Source: Rhizobium sp. BK376 (GTDB lineage Bacteria; Pseudomonadota; Alphaproteobacteria; Rhizobiales; Rhizobiaceae). From it: DNA of 64,000 nt. This document shows, one piece after another, positions 46,507-56,243 of the stretch (position 1 is its first letter; every line of letters starts with the position of its first letter). A model generated the notes under the pieces. It did no database searches. It saw only the letters and a list, made by a program, of their open reading frames with translations, and had not been told where the DNA came from. Position numbers and translations under genes: made by a program. Location: contig NZ_SLZG01000002.1 of the NCBI RefSeq assembly GCF_004341625.1, forward strand, positions 124,001-188,000. The letters are read 5' to 3'.

Positions 46507-48141
46507 TTACTTCTTCACGTAGATCGCGTCGTAATCGATGACGCGGGTCGGATCGATATAGATCTGGTCTTCGCCGCCCATGCGCTTCGATTTTGCGACC
46601 ACGCGACGCTCGTTGAAGACCGGGATCCACGGTGCATCCTTTTCCTGGATTTCCGTGAAGATCTTACCCCATTCGGCGTTGCGTTCGGTTGCCTTGGCGG
46701 GCAGCGGCAGGGCGTCTGCGGCCTGGGCACGAGGCTCCATGTCCTTGTTGCAGTACCACGACCAGTTCCAGCCGCCGGCGACAGCGCTGGAGCAGGAGAG
46801 GATCGGTCCGTAGAAGTCGGACGGATCCGGGAAGTCGGCGATCCAGCCGAGACCGCCGGACCAGACCATTGCTGCCTGGCCCTGCGTGCCGCCTGCTGCA
46901 ATCACGTTCGGGTTGGCGAGTGCCTTGATCTCGGCCTTGACGCCGATGGCCGCCAGATCCTGCTGGATCGCCTGGGCGATGCGCGGCTGCGGATCTGTGT
47001 TGGATGTGTAGAGCTCCGTCGAGAAGCCGTCCTTCAGGCCGGCTTCGGCGAGCAGCGCCTTGGCCTTCTCGACATCATAGGCATAGCCCTTGTAGTCCTT
47101 GTCGTAGCCGGCCATCAGCGGCGGCAGCACCTGGTTTGCAGGCACGGCGCGACCGTTGATGATGCGGATGATGCGGTCCTTGTTGATCGCCATGTTGACG
47201 GCCTGGCGGACCTTGACGTTGTCGAACGGCTTGACCTGCGTGTTGAGAGTCACATAGCTCGTTTCGAGCTGCTGGCGGTCAACGATCATGCCTTCGAAGT
47301 CCTTGGACTTCTTCATTTCGAGGTATTTGGCCGGCGGAATGCCATCGCCGGCGATATCGACCTCGCCCTTCTGCAAGCGCAGCAGCGCGACCAGTGGCTC
47401 CTGACCGATTTCGACGGTATAGCCATCGATGCGCGGACGATCCTTTACGAAGTAGTCGGGGTTCTTTTCGAAGACGAGGCGCTGGCCGACGGTCCATTCC
47501 TTCAGGATGAAGGCGCCCGATCCAACCGGCTTCTTGCCGAAATCGCCACCGGCGGCGTCAACGGCTTCCTTCGGAACGATCGAGGCGAAATTGAGCGCGA
47601 GATCGTTGAGGAAGGTCGCATCCGGCTGGGTGAGCGTGAATTCGACGGTGTGGTCGTCTACGACCTTCACGCCGTCGAGCGAATCCGCCTTGCCTGATGT
47701 CATCGCATCATACCCTGATATGGAGTGGTAGAAGCCGGCGCCTGGGCTTTGCGTCTTCGGATTGACAGTGCGCTCGATCGAATATTTGACATCCGACGCA
47801 ACCAACGGGCGGCCGTTGGTGAACTTCACACCGTCGCGCAGCTTGAACGTATAGGTCTTGCCATCGTCCGAAACGGTGTAGCTCTCGGCGAGCGAAGGCT
47901 TTAACTCCGACGTGCCCGCGGGATAGTCGATGAGGCGCGAAAACATGGCGTTGATCATCGACCAGTTCTGCCAGTCGTAACCGATGGCGGGGTCGAGGGT
48001 GGCGATATCGTCCTTGTAGGTGACGATGATCTTGGCGCCGGGGGCAGCTTCGTCGGCTGCGTGAGCCACGACGGCCGGCACGAGCGAACTCGTGGCGAGC
48101 ATGGCGGCAAGTGCCGCGCGTTTTAGAAATCCGTTGGTCAT
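46507..48141 (-). CDS. Peptide-type ABC transporter substrate-binding protein
   Basis: 544 residues of the SBP_bac_5 family. Signal peptide about 1-29 (AALAAMLATSSLVPAVVAHA). Family motifs YPAGTSELKPSLAESYTVSD, LRDGVKFTNGRPLVASDVKY and AEAGLKDGF. Periplasmic binding partner of the permease genes upstream; the operon's sensor suggests the ligand could be an amide-containing compound, which is inference. Start at 48141 behind AGAGGAG; the TTG at 48144 is less likely. Confidence 0.93.
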   Translation of the reverse strand: MTNGFLKRAALAAMLATSSLVPAVVAHAADEAAPGAKIIVTYKDDIATLDPAIGYDWQNWSMINAMFSRLIDYPAGTSELKPSLAESYTVSDDGKTYTFKLRDGVKFTNGRPLVASDVKYSIERTVNPKTQSPGAGFYHSISGYDAMTSGKADSLDGVKVVDDHTVEFTLTQPDATFLNDLALNFASIVPKEAVDAAGGDFGKKPVGSGAFILKEWTVGQRLVFEKNPDYFVKDRPRIDGYTVEIGQEPLVALLRLQKGEVDIAGDGIPPAKYLEMKKSKDFEGMIVDRQQLETSYVTLNTQVKPFDNVKVRQAVNMAINKDRIIRIINGRAVPANQVLPPLMAGYDKDYKGYAYDVEKAKALLAEAGLKDGFSTELYTSNTDPQPRIAQAIQQDLAAIGVKAEIKALANPNVIAAGGTQGQAAMVWSGGLGWIADFPDPSDFYGPILSCSSAVAGGWNWSWYCNKDMEPRAQAADALPLPAKATERNAEWGKIFTEIQEKDAPWIPVFNERRVVAKSKRMGGEDQIYIDPTRVIDYDAIYVKK

Positions 48142-48174
48142 CAAATGCTCCTCTGAGGTTTTGCTTTTGCTTGG

Positions 48175-49095
48175 TTATTGCGCGCGGATGCGCGGGTCGA
48201 TGAACGGGGCAATGACATCGGCAGCTAAGTTGCCGAGGACGATGGCGAGGGCGGAGATCAGGGTCACGCCCATGATGATCGGGATGTCGACCTGCTGGAT
48301 CGCCTGCCAGGCAAGCTGGCCGATGCCGGGCCAGCCGTAGACGGCTTCGACCACCACCACGCCGCTCATGAACTGGCCGATATCGATGCCGATCATGGCG
48401 ATGATCGGCAGGATCGCGTTGGGCAGGACATGGCGAAAGATGATGCGGCGACCTGAGAGGCCCTTGGCGCGGGCCGTGCGGACATAGTCGTGGTTCAGGA
48501 CATCGATCATTGCAGAGCGGACCATGCGGGCATACCAGCCGGCGCCAAGGACGCCGAGGGTGGTTGCCGGCAGCACCACATGGGCCGGCGTGCCGAAGCC
48601 CGACATCGGAAACCAGCCGAGGGTGGCGGCAAAGACGTAGAGCAACAGCAACGCGACGACGAATTGCGGCGAGGAAACGCCGACAAAAGAGAGCATCATG
48701 ACCGTGCGGTCGACAAGCCCGCCGCGCCTGATGGCGGCGATGATGCCGAAGGTCAGGCCGAGCACGACTTCGACGACGATACCTGCAGCCATCAGGATCA
48801 GCGTTGCCGGCAGGCGGGCAAGGATCAGCGGCAGGACCGCGGTTCGCTGGGTGTAGGAGCGGCCGAGATCTCCATGCACGAGATTGATGAGATAGTGCAG
48901 GAACTGCATGAGCAGCGGCTGGTCGAGGCCGAGTTCATGGCGGATGCTGGCTACCATCTGCGGCGTGGCGCTGCGGCCGGCGATCAATACGGCTGGGTCG
49001 GCGGGAAGCGCATAGAGCAGCAGGAAGGTGATCGCGGCGACCCCGAGCAGGATCAGCACCGATTGCACGAGGCGGCGAAGGATGACTGCTATCAT
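48175..49095 (-). CDS. ABC transporter permease (DppB-type)
   Basis: 306 residues. The N-terminal helix MIAVILRRLVQSVLILLGVA and the DppB motif VHGDLGRSYTQRTAVLPLIL are visible; the ABC permease EAA loop reads VRTARAKGLSGRRIIFRHVL. About six membrane helices. Forms the pore with the product of the next gene upstream in the operon. One-base overlap with it. Confidence 0.92.
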   Translation of the reverse strand: MIAVILRRLVQSVLILLGVAAITFLLLYALPADPAVLIAGRSATPQMVASIRHELGLDQPLLMQFLHYLINLVHGDLGRSYTQRTAVLPLILARLPATLILMAAGIVVEVVLGLTFGIIAAIRRGGLVDRTVMMLSFVGVSSPQFVVALLLLYVFAATLGWFPMSGFGTPAHVVLPATTLGVLGAGWYARMVRSAMIDVLNHDYVRTARAKGLSGRRIIFRHVLPNAILPIIAMIGIDIGQFMSGVVVVEAVYGWPGIGQLAWQAIQQVDIPIIMGVTLISALAIVLGNLAADVIAPFIDPRIRAQ

Positions 49096-49943
49096 CAGCC
49101 CCTCCCGCGCTGGGTCGGATCAAGGATATCGCGGAGCGCATCGCCGACCAGATTGAAGGAGAGGGCGGTCAGGAGAATGACGGCGCCGGGGATGAAGACG
49201 AGCCAGGGCGCATCCTGGAAATAGGTCTGGTTGTCGAAGATGATATTGCCCCAGGAAGCATCCGGCGGCTGCACGCCGATGCCGAGGAAGGAAAGGGTCG
49301 CTTCGAGCAGCACGGTCGTTGCGATGCCGAGCGTGCCCCAGACGATCGCCGTCGGCATCAAATGCGGCAGGATGTGCTTGAAGAGAATGCGGAAATGGCC
49401 GGCCCCGAGCGAGCGCTCGGCCATGATAAAGTCACGCTCCACGAGGCCACGGGTCTCGGTATAGACGATGCGCGCCACCTGCACCCAGTTCACCAGCGCG
49501 ATGACCAGCGCGACGATCCAGAGACTCGGCTTCAGCAGGGCAGCCAGCACGATGGCTAGCAGCAGGGCGGGGAAGGCCATCATCAGGTCTGTGAAGCGCA
49601 TCAGCAGATTGCCGACAAAGCCTCTGATATAGCCGGCAAGGATGCCGATGAAGAGGCCGATTGCGACGGCGACACCGTTGGCGACGAGGCCGATGACGAG
49701 CGAAGTGCGGGCGCCGAACAGCAGGCGCGAAAAGAGATCGCGGCCTAGCGTGTCGGTGCCGAGCAGGAATTCATGGCCGGGCGGCAGCGGCGCGCCTTCG
49801 AGCGAGAGGCCGTCGGCGATCTGCTCATCGGGGCTGAAAGGGGCGATCAGTGGTGCGGCGATTGCCATTGCGACGACGAGGATGACGACGATCAGGCCGA
49901 AGACCGCCGCCGGCTGGCGCAACATGGATTTCAGGACGCGCAT
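49095..49943 (-). CDS. ABC transporter permease (DppC-type)
   Basis: 282 residues. N-terminal helix (AAVFGLIVVILVVAMAIAAP), the DppC loop HEFLLGTDTLGRDLFSRLLF, and EAA-type motif MAERSLGAGHFRILFKHILP. Start at 49943 overlaps the antiterminator stop by one base; an in-frame upstream start would extend it through that gene, so it was rejected. Confidence 0.92.
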   Translation of the reverse strand: MRVLKSMLRQPAAVFGLIVVILVVAMAIAAPLIAPFSPDEQIADGLSLEGAPLPPGHEFLLGTDTLGRDLFSRLLFGARTSLVIGLVANGVAVAIGLFIGILAGYIRGFVGNLLMRFTDLMMAFPALLLAIVLAALLKPSLWIVALVIALVNWVQVARIVYTETRGLVERDFIMAERSLGAGHFRILFKHILPHLMPTAIVWGTLGIATTVLLEATLSFLGIGVQPPDASWGNIIFDNQTYFQDAPWLVFIPGAVILLTALSFNLVGDALRDILDPTQRGRG

Positions 49944-50524
49944 CAGCCTGCCTCCGGCAGGGGCTCTGCCCCGCCAAGAATAAAGGCCGATAGTTGCTCC
50001 ATCGGCAGGCGACGACGCATCGCGCATTGGCGCAGGATGCTGTAGGCACGCTCTTCATCCACCTTGTGCTGCTCCATGATCTTCTGGACGGCGGCATAGA
50101 CCAGGGGCCGCAGGCGGATACGCTCTTCCAGATATTGCAATTTTTCCGTGGCGGCCTTCCGTTCCTCGTGGATCGAGAGCGCCATGACGAGTGCCGGATA
50201 GACGGCAGAGGCGGCAACGGGCTTGGCGACGATGGCGCTTGCGCCCTGTTCCAGCGCCCAGGCGATGCGGCCCGGCGCTTCGGAGCCGAGAAGGGCGACG
50301 ACGGGGATCGGCGGGTTCGTGCCGCGCCAGGGCAGGAGATCGTCCCAGCCCTGGTCGGCATCGACGATGACCATGTCGGGAAGTGCGGCCGCCTCGATCG
50401 GCTTCCATTGCACGGATGGGCGCAGGCCCAGCAGCTTGAGCTGGCGGATTAGGCGTTCGGTATTGCTGTCCTCGCGGTGGAGGATGATCGCGTTCCAGCC
50501 CGCGAAGTTCGGTGTCTCTCTCAT
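49943..50524 (-). CDS. ANTAR-domain response regulator (AmiR-like antiterminator)
   Basis: 193 residues: an N-terminal pseudo-receiver (about 10-130, with MVIVDADQGWDDLLPW) and a C-terminal ANTAR RNA-binding helix bundle (about 135-193): VYAAVQKIMEQHKVDEERAY, SILRQCAMRRRLPMEQLSAF. ANTAR proteins bind leader RNA and prevent terminator formation. Together with the AmiC-like gene upstream and a leader terminator in front of it, this is the likely antiterminator of the operon. Start overlaps the upstream stop by 4 bases. Confidence 0.9.
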   Translation of the reverse strand: MRETPNFAGWNAIILHREDSNTERLIRQLKLLGLRPSVQWKPIEAAALPDMVIVDADQGWDDLLPWRGTNPPIPVVALLGSEAPGRIAWALEQGASAIVAKPVAASAVYPALVMALSIHEERKAATEKLQYLEERIRLRPLVYAAVQKIMEQHKVDEERAYSILRQCAMRRRLPMEQLSAFILGGAEPLPEAG

Positions 50525-51654
50525 GAAACCACCCGCAATTTCGGTGCAGTACGCCCACGTTTGCCGGTCAGGTAGGGGTCTGCTGCCAGTGCCGGCCGCG
50601 AGGCGATGACGTCGAAGCCGTTCTCGGCATTTATCCGACCGAGATGGAACGGCAGCGCAGCGTGATTGGTTTCCGCGTCGATGGCAAGCGGGCCGAAGAG
50701 GCTCGGCCAGGATGACGCGTAGAGTTCGCGGCGGACGGCCTGCGGCTCGTCGCTGCCGGCGGCAAGGATCGCCTCGGCGCAGAGCTTCACGGCGGTATAG
50801 GCGCTGGCAAATATGCTGGAAACGCGGCGATCGGGACCATATTGCGCTTCCACCCGTGCCTTGAAGGCAAGGTTTTCCGCGGAATCGACGCTATCGAAAT
50901 AGGAAGCCGCGCAGAGCTGGCCAGTAGCGGCTCCGGCCTTGATGTCGTCGAGCTCGCATTCCATCAGGTCGCAGCTGACGACGGGGCAGTTTTCCGCCGA
51001 AAAGGCTTGGTCGCGCTCGCCGAGCGCCTTGATCGCCTCCAGGAAGGCATAGCTCGACGGTCCAATCAGATTGTTCAGGATGAAGCTCGGACGGCGCTGT
51101 TCGATATCCGCGACGATGCGCTCGACCGATGTCTCTTCCAGGGGCAAATAGCGTTCGCCCAGCACTTCGCCGCCGGCATTGGTGATGAGTTCGCGGGCCA
51201 GCCGGTTCATCTCCCAGCCCCAGACATAGTTGGCGCCGATGAGATAGGGACGCTTGCCGTAGCCGGGAAGGAGATGGTCGAAGAGCGGCAGAAGATGCTG
51301 GTTCGGGCATCCGCCGACATAGATGACGTTCTCGTTGGCCTCGAAGCCCTCGTAGGGGCACATGTACCACAGAAGGCCGTCGTGCTTTTCGACGAGCGGG
51401 ATGACTTCCTTGCGCGCGGCCGAGGTGATCGTGCCGACGATATGGCGGCAACCGGCGTTGCGTAGCATGTGCTTGGCGGCTTCGAGATAGGCGGGAATGT
51501 TGGCGTGCGGATCGATGAAGACGGGTTCGATGCGCTTTCCGGCCGCCGTCAGCTCCTCGATGGCGAACAGGGCGCCGTCGCGCGCATCACGGCCCATCGA
51601 GCCGTAAGGCCCGGTGGTGGAATAAAGGATGCCGATCTTCAGCGCGTCATTCAT
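50521..51654 (-). CDS. AmiC-like amide sensor (periplasmic-binding-fold, cytosolic)
   Basis: 377 residues of the branched-chain/amide type-I periplasmic binding fold (KIGILYSTTGPYGSMGRDAR, then EPVFIDPHANIPAYLEAAKH and FSAENCPVVSCDLMECELDD). It starts MNDALKIGIL with no signal peptide, so it should stay in the cytosol, as the P. aeruginosa amide sensor AmiC does. AmiC holds AmiR inactive until an amide binds; the gene next to it encodes the AmiR-like protein. Start at 51654 is chosen because the 65 residues before it look non-coding and overlap the leader hairpin. Confidence 0.85.
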   Translation of the reverse strand: MNDALKIGILYSTTGPYGSMGRDARDGALFAIEELTAAGKRIEPVFIDPHANIPAYLEAAKHMLRNAGCRHIVGTITSAARKEVIPLVEKHDGLLWYMCPYEGFEANENVIYVGGCPNQHLLPLFDHLLPGYGKRPYLIGANYVWGWEMNRLARELITNAGGEVLGERYLPLEETSVERIVADIEQRRPSFILNNLIGPSSYAFLEAIKALGERDQAFSAENCPVVSCDLMECELDDIKAGAATGQLCAASYFDSVDSAENLAFKARVEAQYGPDRRVSSIFASAYTAVKLCAEAILAAGSDEPQAVRRELYASSWPSLFGPLAIDAETNHAALPFHLGRINAENGFDVIASRPALAADPYLTGKRGRTAPKLRVVS

Positions 51655-51664
51655 CAGCTGCTCT

Positions 51665-51717
51665 AAAACGAAAAACCTCACGACGCGGATCCCATCGAGC
51701 GATGGGGCGTCATGAGG
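51665..51717 (-). terminator. Leader terminator (attenuator) of the amide operon
   Basis: On the minus strand the leader forms CCTCATGACGC/GCGTCGTGAGG (outer arms, 51717-51707 and 51686-51676; one G-T pair) with CCCATCG/CGATGGG inside (51706-51700 and 51697-51691). A T-run TTTTTCGTTTT follows and the first start codon lies 11 bases further on. Such a structure would stop transcription unless an ANTAR protein intervenes. Confidence 0.75.
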
Positions 51718-51925
51718 CGAAACTGCCCGGCGACTATCGAAGTCATGTGATTGCAGCCGGCGCATGCCTAATCTGCGAGCTTGATTAAAATCCGGGCACG
51801 TGGCCGTTGTCAAGGAGCTTTCACGCAGATTCGGTTCGAAACGCCCCACGTTTTACGCGGACGTTTCAAGCTTCAAGAAATGTCCGGGCAGAGGTCAACT
51901 CGACCGGACCTCAAGCCTCTGAAAC

Positions 51926-52930
51926 TCATGCTGCGTGACGATCGGCGCTCTGGATGGCGGAAAGCTTCCAGTCGGAGCCGGGGCGGCGGACGAAGGTCCA
52001 GATTTCAGTCGTCTCGGACGCGTTATGGTCGTCGCCATCGACGAGGCGGCCCGTGTTGCGGTCCACCATCGCGTCGATGCTGGAATAGCGCATGGCAAGG
52101 GTGGCGTACTCGCCGCTGGTCTCACGCCAAGCCTCGGCGATGTCACCCTGCAGCAGGTGAACGTTCGAGACGCTGTTGCGGACGCCGCGGGTTGCGTTTT
52201 CCCCGAGTTCTTCGGCGAGATAGGACATGGCCTCCGGCGTCGTCAACGTGCGCAGCCGGCCGTAATCCTCCATGCCATAGGCGGTCTGGATTTCCGTCAG
52301 CAATTGTTCGAAGCGATCCAGGTCGCGCTGGCTCAGGCCGATTTCGTCATTCGCGCGGGCGTTGCGCGGCTGCGTGTTCGCGGCTGCGCCGCCACCGATC
52401 GCGGGAATGCCGAAGGAGGGCCGCTGCGAAGGCTGCGGCCGGCTCATATTGTAGCTCTGGCCGCCCCCGGAGGCCGATGAAGCCGAGCCCTGGCGGTTTG
52501 CGAACAGGCGAAAGACGAAGGATGCGGCCCAGACAAGCAGCACGATCTGCAGCAGCATGCCGAGGAAGCCGAAACCGCCGCCGAAGCCATGACCGATCAG
52601 CATGCCGAGCAAGCCGCCGGCGATCAGGCCGCCAATCATGGATCGGCCGAAGCCACCATTGAAGAAGCCAGGCCTCGGCTGCGCGCCGAGCGGAGACTGG
52701 GTGGCGACGCTGGGTTGCTGCGTCATCGAGCGATTGATCGGGGCTGCCTGCGTCGGAGCGGTATTGGTGACCGGCGGCGCCTGGAAGGTGCGCGCCCCAC
52801 GGCTGCCGAAGCCGCCGCCAAAGCCTCCGGCCCTGCGTGCCTCGGCGCTGTCGAAAGTCGCGACTACGGAGGCGAGCGTCAGTGCGGCGATGGCTGCGAT
52901 CTGGGCGATACGCGGAACGGTGCGAAGCAT
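51926..52930 (-). CDS. Tim44-like domain membrane protein
   Basis: 334 residues. Signal or anchor segment (about 7-28, AQIAAIAALTLASVVATF), Gly-rich stretch (RRAGGFGGGFGSRG), a membrane segment pair (MIGGLIAGGLLGMLIGHGFG, then FLGMLLQIVLLVWAASFVF), and a C-terminal Tim44/Mba1-like domain (about 215-334: LLTEIQTAYGMEDYGRLRTL, ATLAMRYSSIDAMVD, TEIWTFVRRPGSDWKLSAIQ). Role unknown; Tim44-like domains bind membranes. Start at 52930 behind CAGGAAAC. Divergent from the DUF2252 gene. Confidence 0.86.
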   Translation of the reverse strand: MLRTVPRIAQIAAIAALTLASVVATFDSAEARRAGGFGGGFGSRGARTFQAPPVTNTAPTQAAPINRSMTQQPSVATQSPLGAQPRPGFFNGGFGRSMIGGLIAGGLLGMLIGHGFGGGFGFLGMLLQIVLLVWAASFVFRLFANRQGSASSASGGGQSYNMSRPQPSQRPSFGIPAIGGGAAANTQPRNARANDEIGLSQRDLDRFEQLLTEIQTAYGMEDYGRLRTLTTPEAMSYLAEELGENATRGVRNSVSNVHLLQGDIAEAWRETSGEYATLAMRYSSIDAMVDRNTGRLVDGDDHNASETTEIWTFVRRPGSDWKLSAIQSADRHAA

Positions 52931-53037
52931 TGTTTCCTGTCCTTGGGCAGAAAGATTGTTCCATGCGTATATAGGAATGCTTTTTGCGATTATAAGTTCG
53001 TATTGCAGGACGGGTCTAACCTCCAAGGGCCAAACGG

Positions 53038-54114
53038 ATGCTGACGATCGTACAATCGACGCATAATTACGAGGCATGGTTGCGGGCGCAACTCGGCAAC
53101 GATCTGGTTGAAGCCGATCTGCAGAAAAAACACGCCAGGATGCGGGACAGCAGTTTTGCCTTCCTGCGCGCCACCTATTGGCGGTGGAGCGAAACGATCC
53201 TCGATATCTGTCCGCAACTTGCCTCGGCGCCCAAGCTTCTTGCGATCGGCGATACGCATCTCGAAAACTTCGGAACATGGCGCGACGCGGAGGGACGCCT
53301 TGTCTGGGGCGCCAATGATTTCGACGATGCGGCGGTCATGCCCTATGCGCTGGATCTCGTGCGCCTGGCGGCCAGCGCAATACTGGCGCGGGAGGGGGAC
53401 ATTCCTTCCTCCCACGATATCTGCGACAGCATCCTTGGCGGTTATCGGCGCGGCCTTGCCGCTCCATCGCCGATCATCCTCGAGCGCGATCATAAATGGC
53501 TGCGCAATACCGTCCTGCTGCCGAATTCCGAGCGCGAGGATTTCTGGCAGAAATTCGAGGAACTGAAGCCGGACGCGAGACCCGTGCCGCCGCCGCATCT
53601 GCAGGCACTTCGCTCGTCCTTGCCGGAGCCGGCTACCGCGATCGTCGCGATGCCGCGGACGGCGGGAACCGGAAGTCTCGGCCGTCCGCGCTTCGTGGTG
53701 CAGGTGGAATGGCGAGGAGGACCCTTGCTTCGCGAGTCGAAATCCCTGCTGCAGTCGGCATGGTCGCTCCGTCACGACCCGCGCGATACTGCGATCCATG
53801 CGGCCGTGATCGCAGACGGTGCGGCCCGCTCGCCGGATCCGGAATACAAGCTGATCGGCACGGTCCTTGTTCGCCGGCTCTCGCCGAATAGCCGCAAGAT
53901 CGAAGTGAAGAACGATCCTTCCACGCTGTTGTCTTCGCAGATGCTTGATCTGATGGGCTTCGAGATCGCCAATTGTCATGTTGGCGATGCTGCCCAGACC
54001 CACGCGATCCTCAGCGACCTTCGCCAGCGGGACGGCGACTGGCTGCGCGATGCCGCAAAGGCGGCCGTCGCGACTATCGAGGCCGAACAGAAGCTCTTTG
54101 CAGCTTCGCCATGA
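53038..54114 (+). CDS. DUF2252 family protein
   Basis: 358 residues. DUF2252 signature: FAFLRATYWRWSETILDICP, LLAIGDTHLENFGTWRDAEG (a protein-kinase-like catalytic loop with D-x-H-x-x-N-F-G), WGANDFDDAAVMPYALDLVR (metal-binding D-F-D), and LASSAILAREGD-type helices. The kinase-like motifs suggest a phosphotransferase activity, but no substrate is known. Start at 53038 just after the divergent gap. Confidence 0.88.
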   Translation: MLTIVQSTHNYEAWLRAQLGNDLVEADLQKKHARMRDSSFAFLRATYWRWSETILDICPQLASAPKLLAIGDTHLENFGTWRDAEGRLVWGANDFDDAAVMPYALDLVRLAASAILAREGDIPSSHDICDSILGGYRRGLAAPSPIILERDHKWLRNTVLLPNSEREDFWQKFEELKPDARPVPPPHLQALRSSLPEPATAIVAMPRTAGTGSLGRPRFVVQVEWRGGPLLRESKSLLQSAWSLRHDPRDTAIHAAVIADGAARSPDPEYKLIGTVLVRRLSPNSRKIEVKNDPSTLLSSQMLDLMGFEIANCHVGDAAQTHAILSDLRQRDGDWLRDAAKAAVATIEAEQKLFAASP

Positions 54115-54221
54115 GGCTTGCTCCTAAGCCTCAGGGTGCAGAAGTCGAAAGCACTTGACGAAGGGAGGACAGCGGGAAGAAATGTCGCTCCACCTCACCG
54201 GCGAAAGAGCGACTGGACCCA

Positions 54222-55577
54222 ATGCAGATCTATGCCTTTGACATGAATTGTATCGGCCACATCAATCATGGCCTGTGGACGCATCCGCGCGACATGTCGC
54301 TCAACTATACGGATCTGGACTATTGGGTCGACTTCGCCCGGACTGCCGAGCGCGGCAAGCTGGACGGCATCTTTCTCGCCGATATCGTCGGCGTCTACGA
54401 TGTCTACAAGGGCAGCCCGGATACGGTCATCCAGACGGCCGCGCAGATACCGGTCAATGATCCGATCATTCCGATCTCGGCCATGGCCTATGCAACGAAG
54501 CATCTCGGCTTCGGCGTCACCGTCAATACCAGCTACGAAGCCCCCTTCCTCTTCGCCCGGCGCATGTCGACGCTCGATCACCTGACGAAGGGACGAATCG
54601 GCTGGAACATCGTCACTGGCTATCTCGACAGCGCCGCGCGCAGCATGGGCTTTGACCGCCAGCCGGATCATGACGCCCGCTACGATGCCGCGGAAGAATA
54701 CCTGGAGGTGCTCTACAAGCTCTGGGAGGGAAGCTGGGACGACGATGCCGTGCTCCGCGACAAGACGGGCGGCGTCTTTGCCGATCCCTCCAAGGTGCGC
54801 GCCGTAAAGCACGAGGGCAAACATTACCGCATGGAAGGCATCCATCTGAGCGAGCCTTCGCCGCAGCGCACGCCGCTGCTCTTCCAGGCCGGCGCTTCGG
54901 CGCGGGGCCAGGATTTTGCTGCCCGCCATGCCGAATGCGTCTTCATTGCCGGACCTTCAGCGCAGGCGGCGCGCTCGACGGTAGAGGCGCTGCGTGGGCG
55001 TGCGGTTGATTTCGGGCGCAGGGCGGACGATTTGCGCGTCCTCAGCCTCGTCACGGCGGTGGTTGGGCGCACGGAAAAGGAAGCGCAGGACAAGCTCGAG
55101 GACTATCGTCGCCATGCCAGCGTCGAGGCGTCGCTGGCCCATTATTCCAGCTCCATCGGCGTCGACCTCTCCAAGTTCGGCATGGACGAGCCGATCGTCG
55201 ATCAGGCGAGCAATGCGCAGCAGGCGGCGCTTGCCAATGTCACCGGCAAGGCCGGCAAACCGCCGATGACGCCGCGCCAGATCATCGACCAGATGGTGCT
55301 CGGCAGCCGCATGAAGCCCATCGTCGGCTCTGCCGAACAGGTTGCGGATTATCTTCAGGCCTGGGTGGAGGAAAGCGGTATCGACGGCTTCAATCTTGCC
55401 CGTACGGTGGCGCAGGAAAGCCTGCGCGATTTCGTCGATCTCGTCATTCCCGTCCTACAGGAACGCGGCCTGTTCAAGGCCGACTATAGCGAAGGTCCGA
55501 TGCGCCAGAAGATCTTCGGCAGGGATAATGGCCGGCTGCCGTCATCGCATCCGGCAGCCGTTCATCGGCGGGGATAG
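54222..55577 (+). CDS. LLM-class FMN-dependent monooxygenase (NtaA/SnaA/DszA family)
   Basis: 451 residues. TIM-barrel luciferase-like monooxygenase of the long NtaA/SnaA/DszA type: QIYAFDMNCIGHINHGLW, DYWVDFARTAERGKLDGIFL, TSYEAPFLFARRMSTLDHLT, RIGWNIVTGYLDSAARSMGF and LFQAGASARGQDFAARHAEC match the conserved barrel segments. These enzymes cleave C-S or C-N bonds of organosulfur or chelator compounds using reduced FMN from a partner reductase. Convergent with a methionine-type ABC transporter, so organosulfur use is plausible. Confidence 0.9.
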   Translation: MQIYAFDMNCIGHINHGLWTHPRDMSLNYTDLDYWVDFARTAERGKLDGIFLADIVGVYDVYKGSPDTVIQTAAQIPVNDPIIPISAMAYATKHLGFGVTVNTSYEAPFLFARRMSTLDHLTKGRIGWNIVTGYLDSAARSMGFDRQPDHDARYDAAEEYLEVLYKLWEGSWDDDAVLRDKTGGVFADPSKVRAVKHEGKHYRMEGIHLSEPSPQRTPLLFQAGASARGQDFAARHAECVFIAGPSAQAARSTVEALRGRAVDFGRRADDLRVLSLVTAVVGRTEKEAQDKLEDYRRHASVEASLAHYSSSIGVDLSKFGMDEPIVDQASNAQQAALANVTGKAGKPPMTPRQIIDQMVLGSRMKPIVGSAEQVADYLQAWVEESGIDGFNLARTVAQESLRDFVDLVIPVLQERGLFKADYSEGPMRQKIFGRDNGRLPSSHPAAVHRRG

Positions 55578-55586
55578 AGCGCCGGA

Positions 55587-56243
55587 TCAGGCCCGATGAT
55601 CGAGGCGGGCGACCAGACGGTCGCCGAGCCATTGCATGCCGCAGACCAGAATGATCAGGACGATGACGACCGCAATCATGACATTGGTCTCGAAGCGCTG
55701 GTAGCCATAGCGGATGGCAAGATCGCCAAGGCCGCCGGCGCCGATCGCGCCGGCCATGGCCGAGGCGCCGATCAGGGTCACCAGCGTCACGGTGAAGCCC
55801 GCGACAATGCCGGGCAGGGCTTCGGGCACCAGCACCTCGCGAATGATCGTCCAGCGATTGCCGCCCATAGCGCGCACGGCGTCGATCAGGCCGCGATCGA
55901 CTTCGCGCAGCGAGACTTCTGCGATGCGGGCATAATAGGGCGTCGCCGCGATCGCGAGCGGGACGATGGCTGCCCATGTGCCGATCGCGGTGCCGACGAT
56001 CAGGCGGGTCAACGGTATCAGCGCGACAAGCAGGATGATGAAAGGCACGGAACGGAAGCCGTTGATGACGGCGCCGAGGACGCGATTGATCCAGAGGTGC
56101 TCGGCAATGCCGCCCCGTGCCGTGACGACGAGCGCGAGGCCGAGCGGCAGGCCGGCGACCAGTGAGATCAGGCCGGATGCACCGGTCATCAGGATCGTTT
56201 CCCAAAGGGATCGAAGCAGCATTTCAAGCATGATCGGTGTCAT
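55587..56243 (-). CDS. metI: Methionine-type ABC transporter permease
   Basis: 218 residues, five-helix permease of the MetI family: IMLEMLLRSLWETILMTGAS, then SLVAGLPLGLALVVTARGG and the coupling loop YYARIAEVSLREVDRGLIDA. Overlaps metN by 20 bases; transcribed in the order metQ-metN-metI. The substrate may be methionine or a related sulfur compound. Confidence 0.9.
   Translation of the reverse strand: MTPIMLEMLLRSLWETILMTGASGLISLVAGLPLGLALVVTARGGIAEHLWINRVLGAVINGFRSVPFIILLVALIPLTRLIVGTAIGTWAAIVPLAIAATPYYARIAEVSLREVDRGLIDAVRAMGGNRWTIIREVLVPEALPGIVAGFTVTLVTLIGASAMAGAIGAGGLGDLAIRYGYQRFETNVMIAVVIVLIILVCGMQWLGDRLVARLDHRA

Noticed and set aside
55530..55560. Terminator hairpin GGCTGCCG/CGGCAGCC near the end of the FMN monooxygenase gene
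   Set aside because: It lies inside the coding region and lacks a T-run.
55474..56205. Minus-strand frame over the LLM end and metI
   Set aside because: Shadow of metI in another frame; Arg-rich with no motif.
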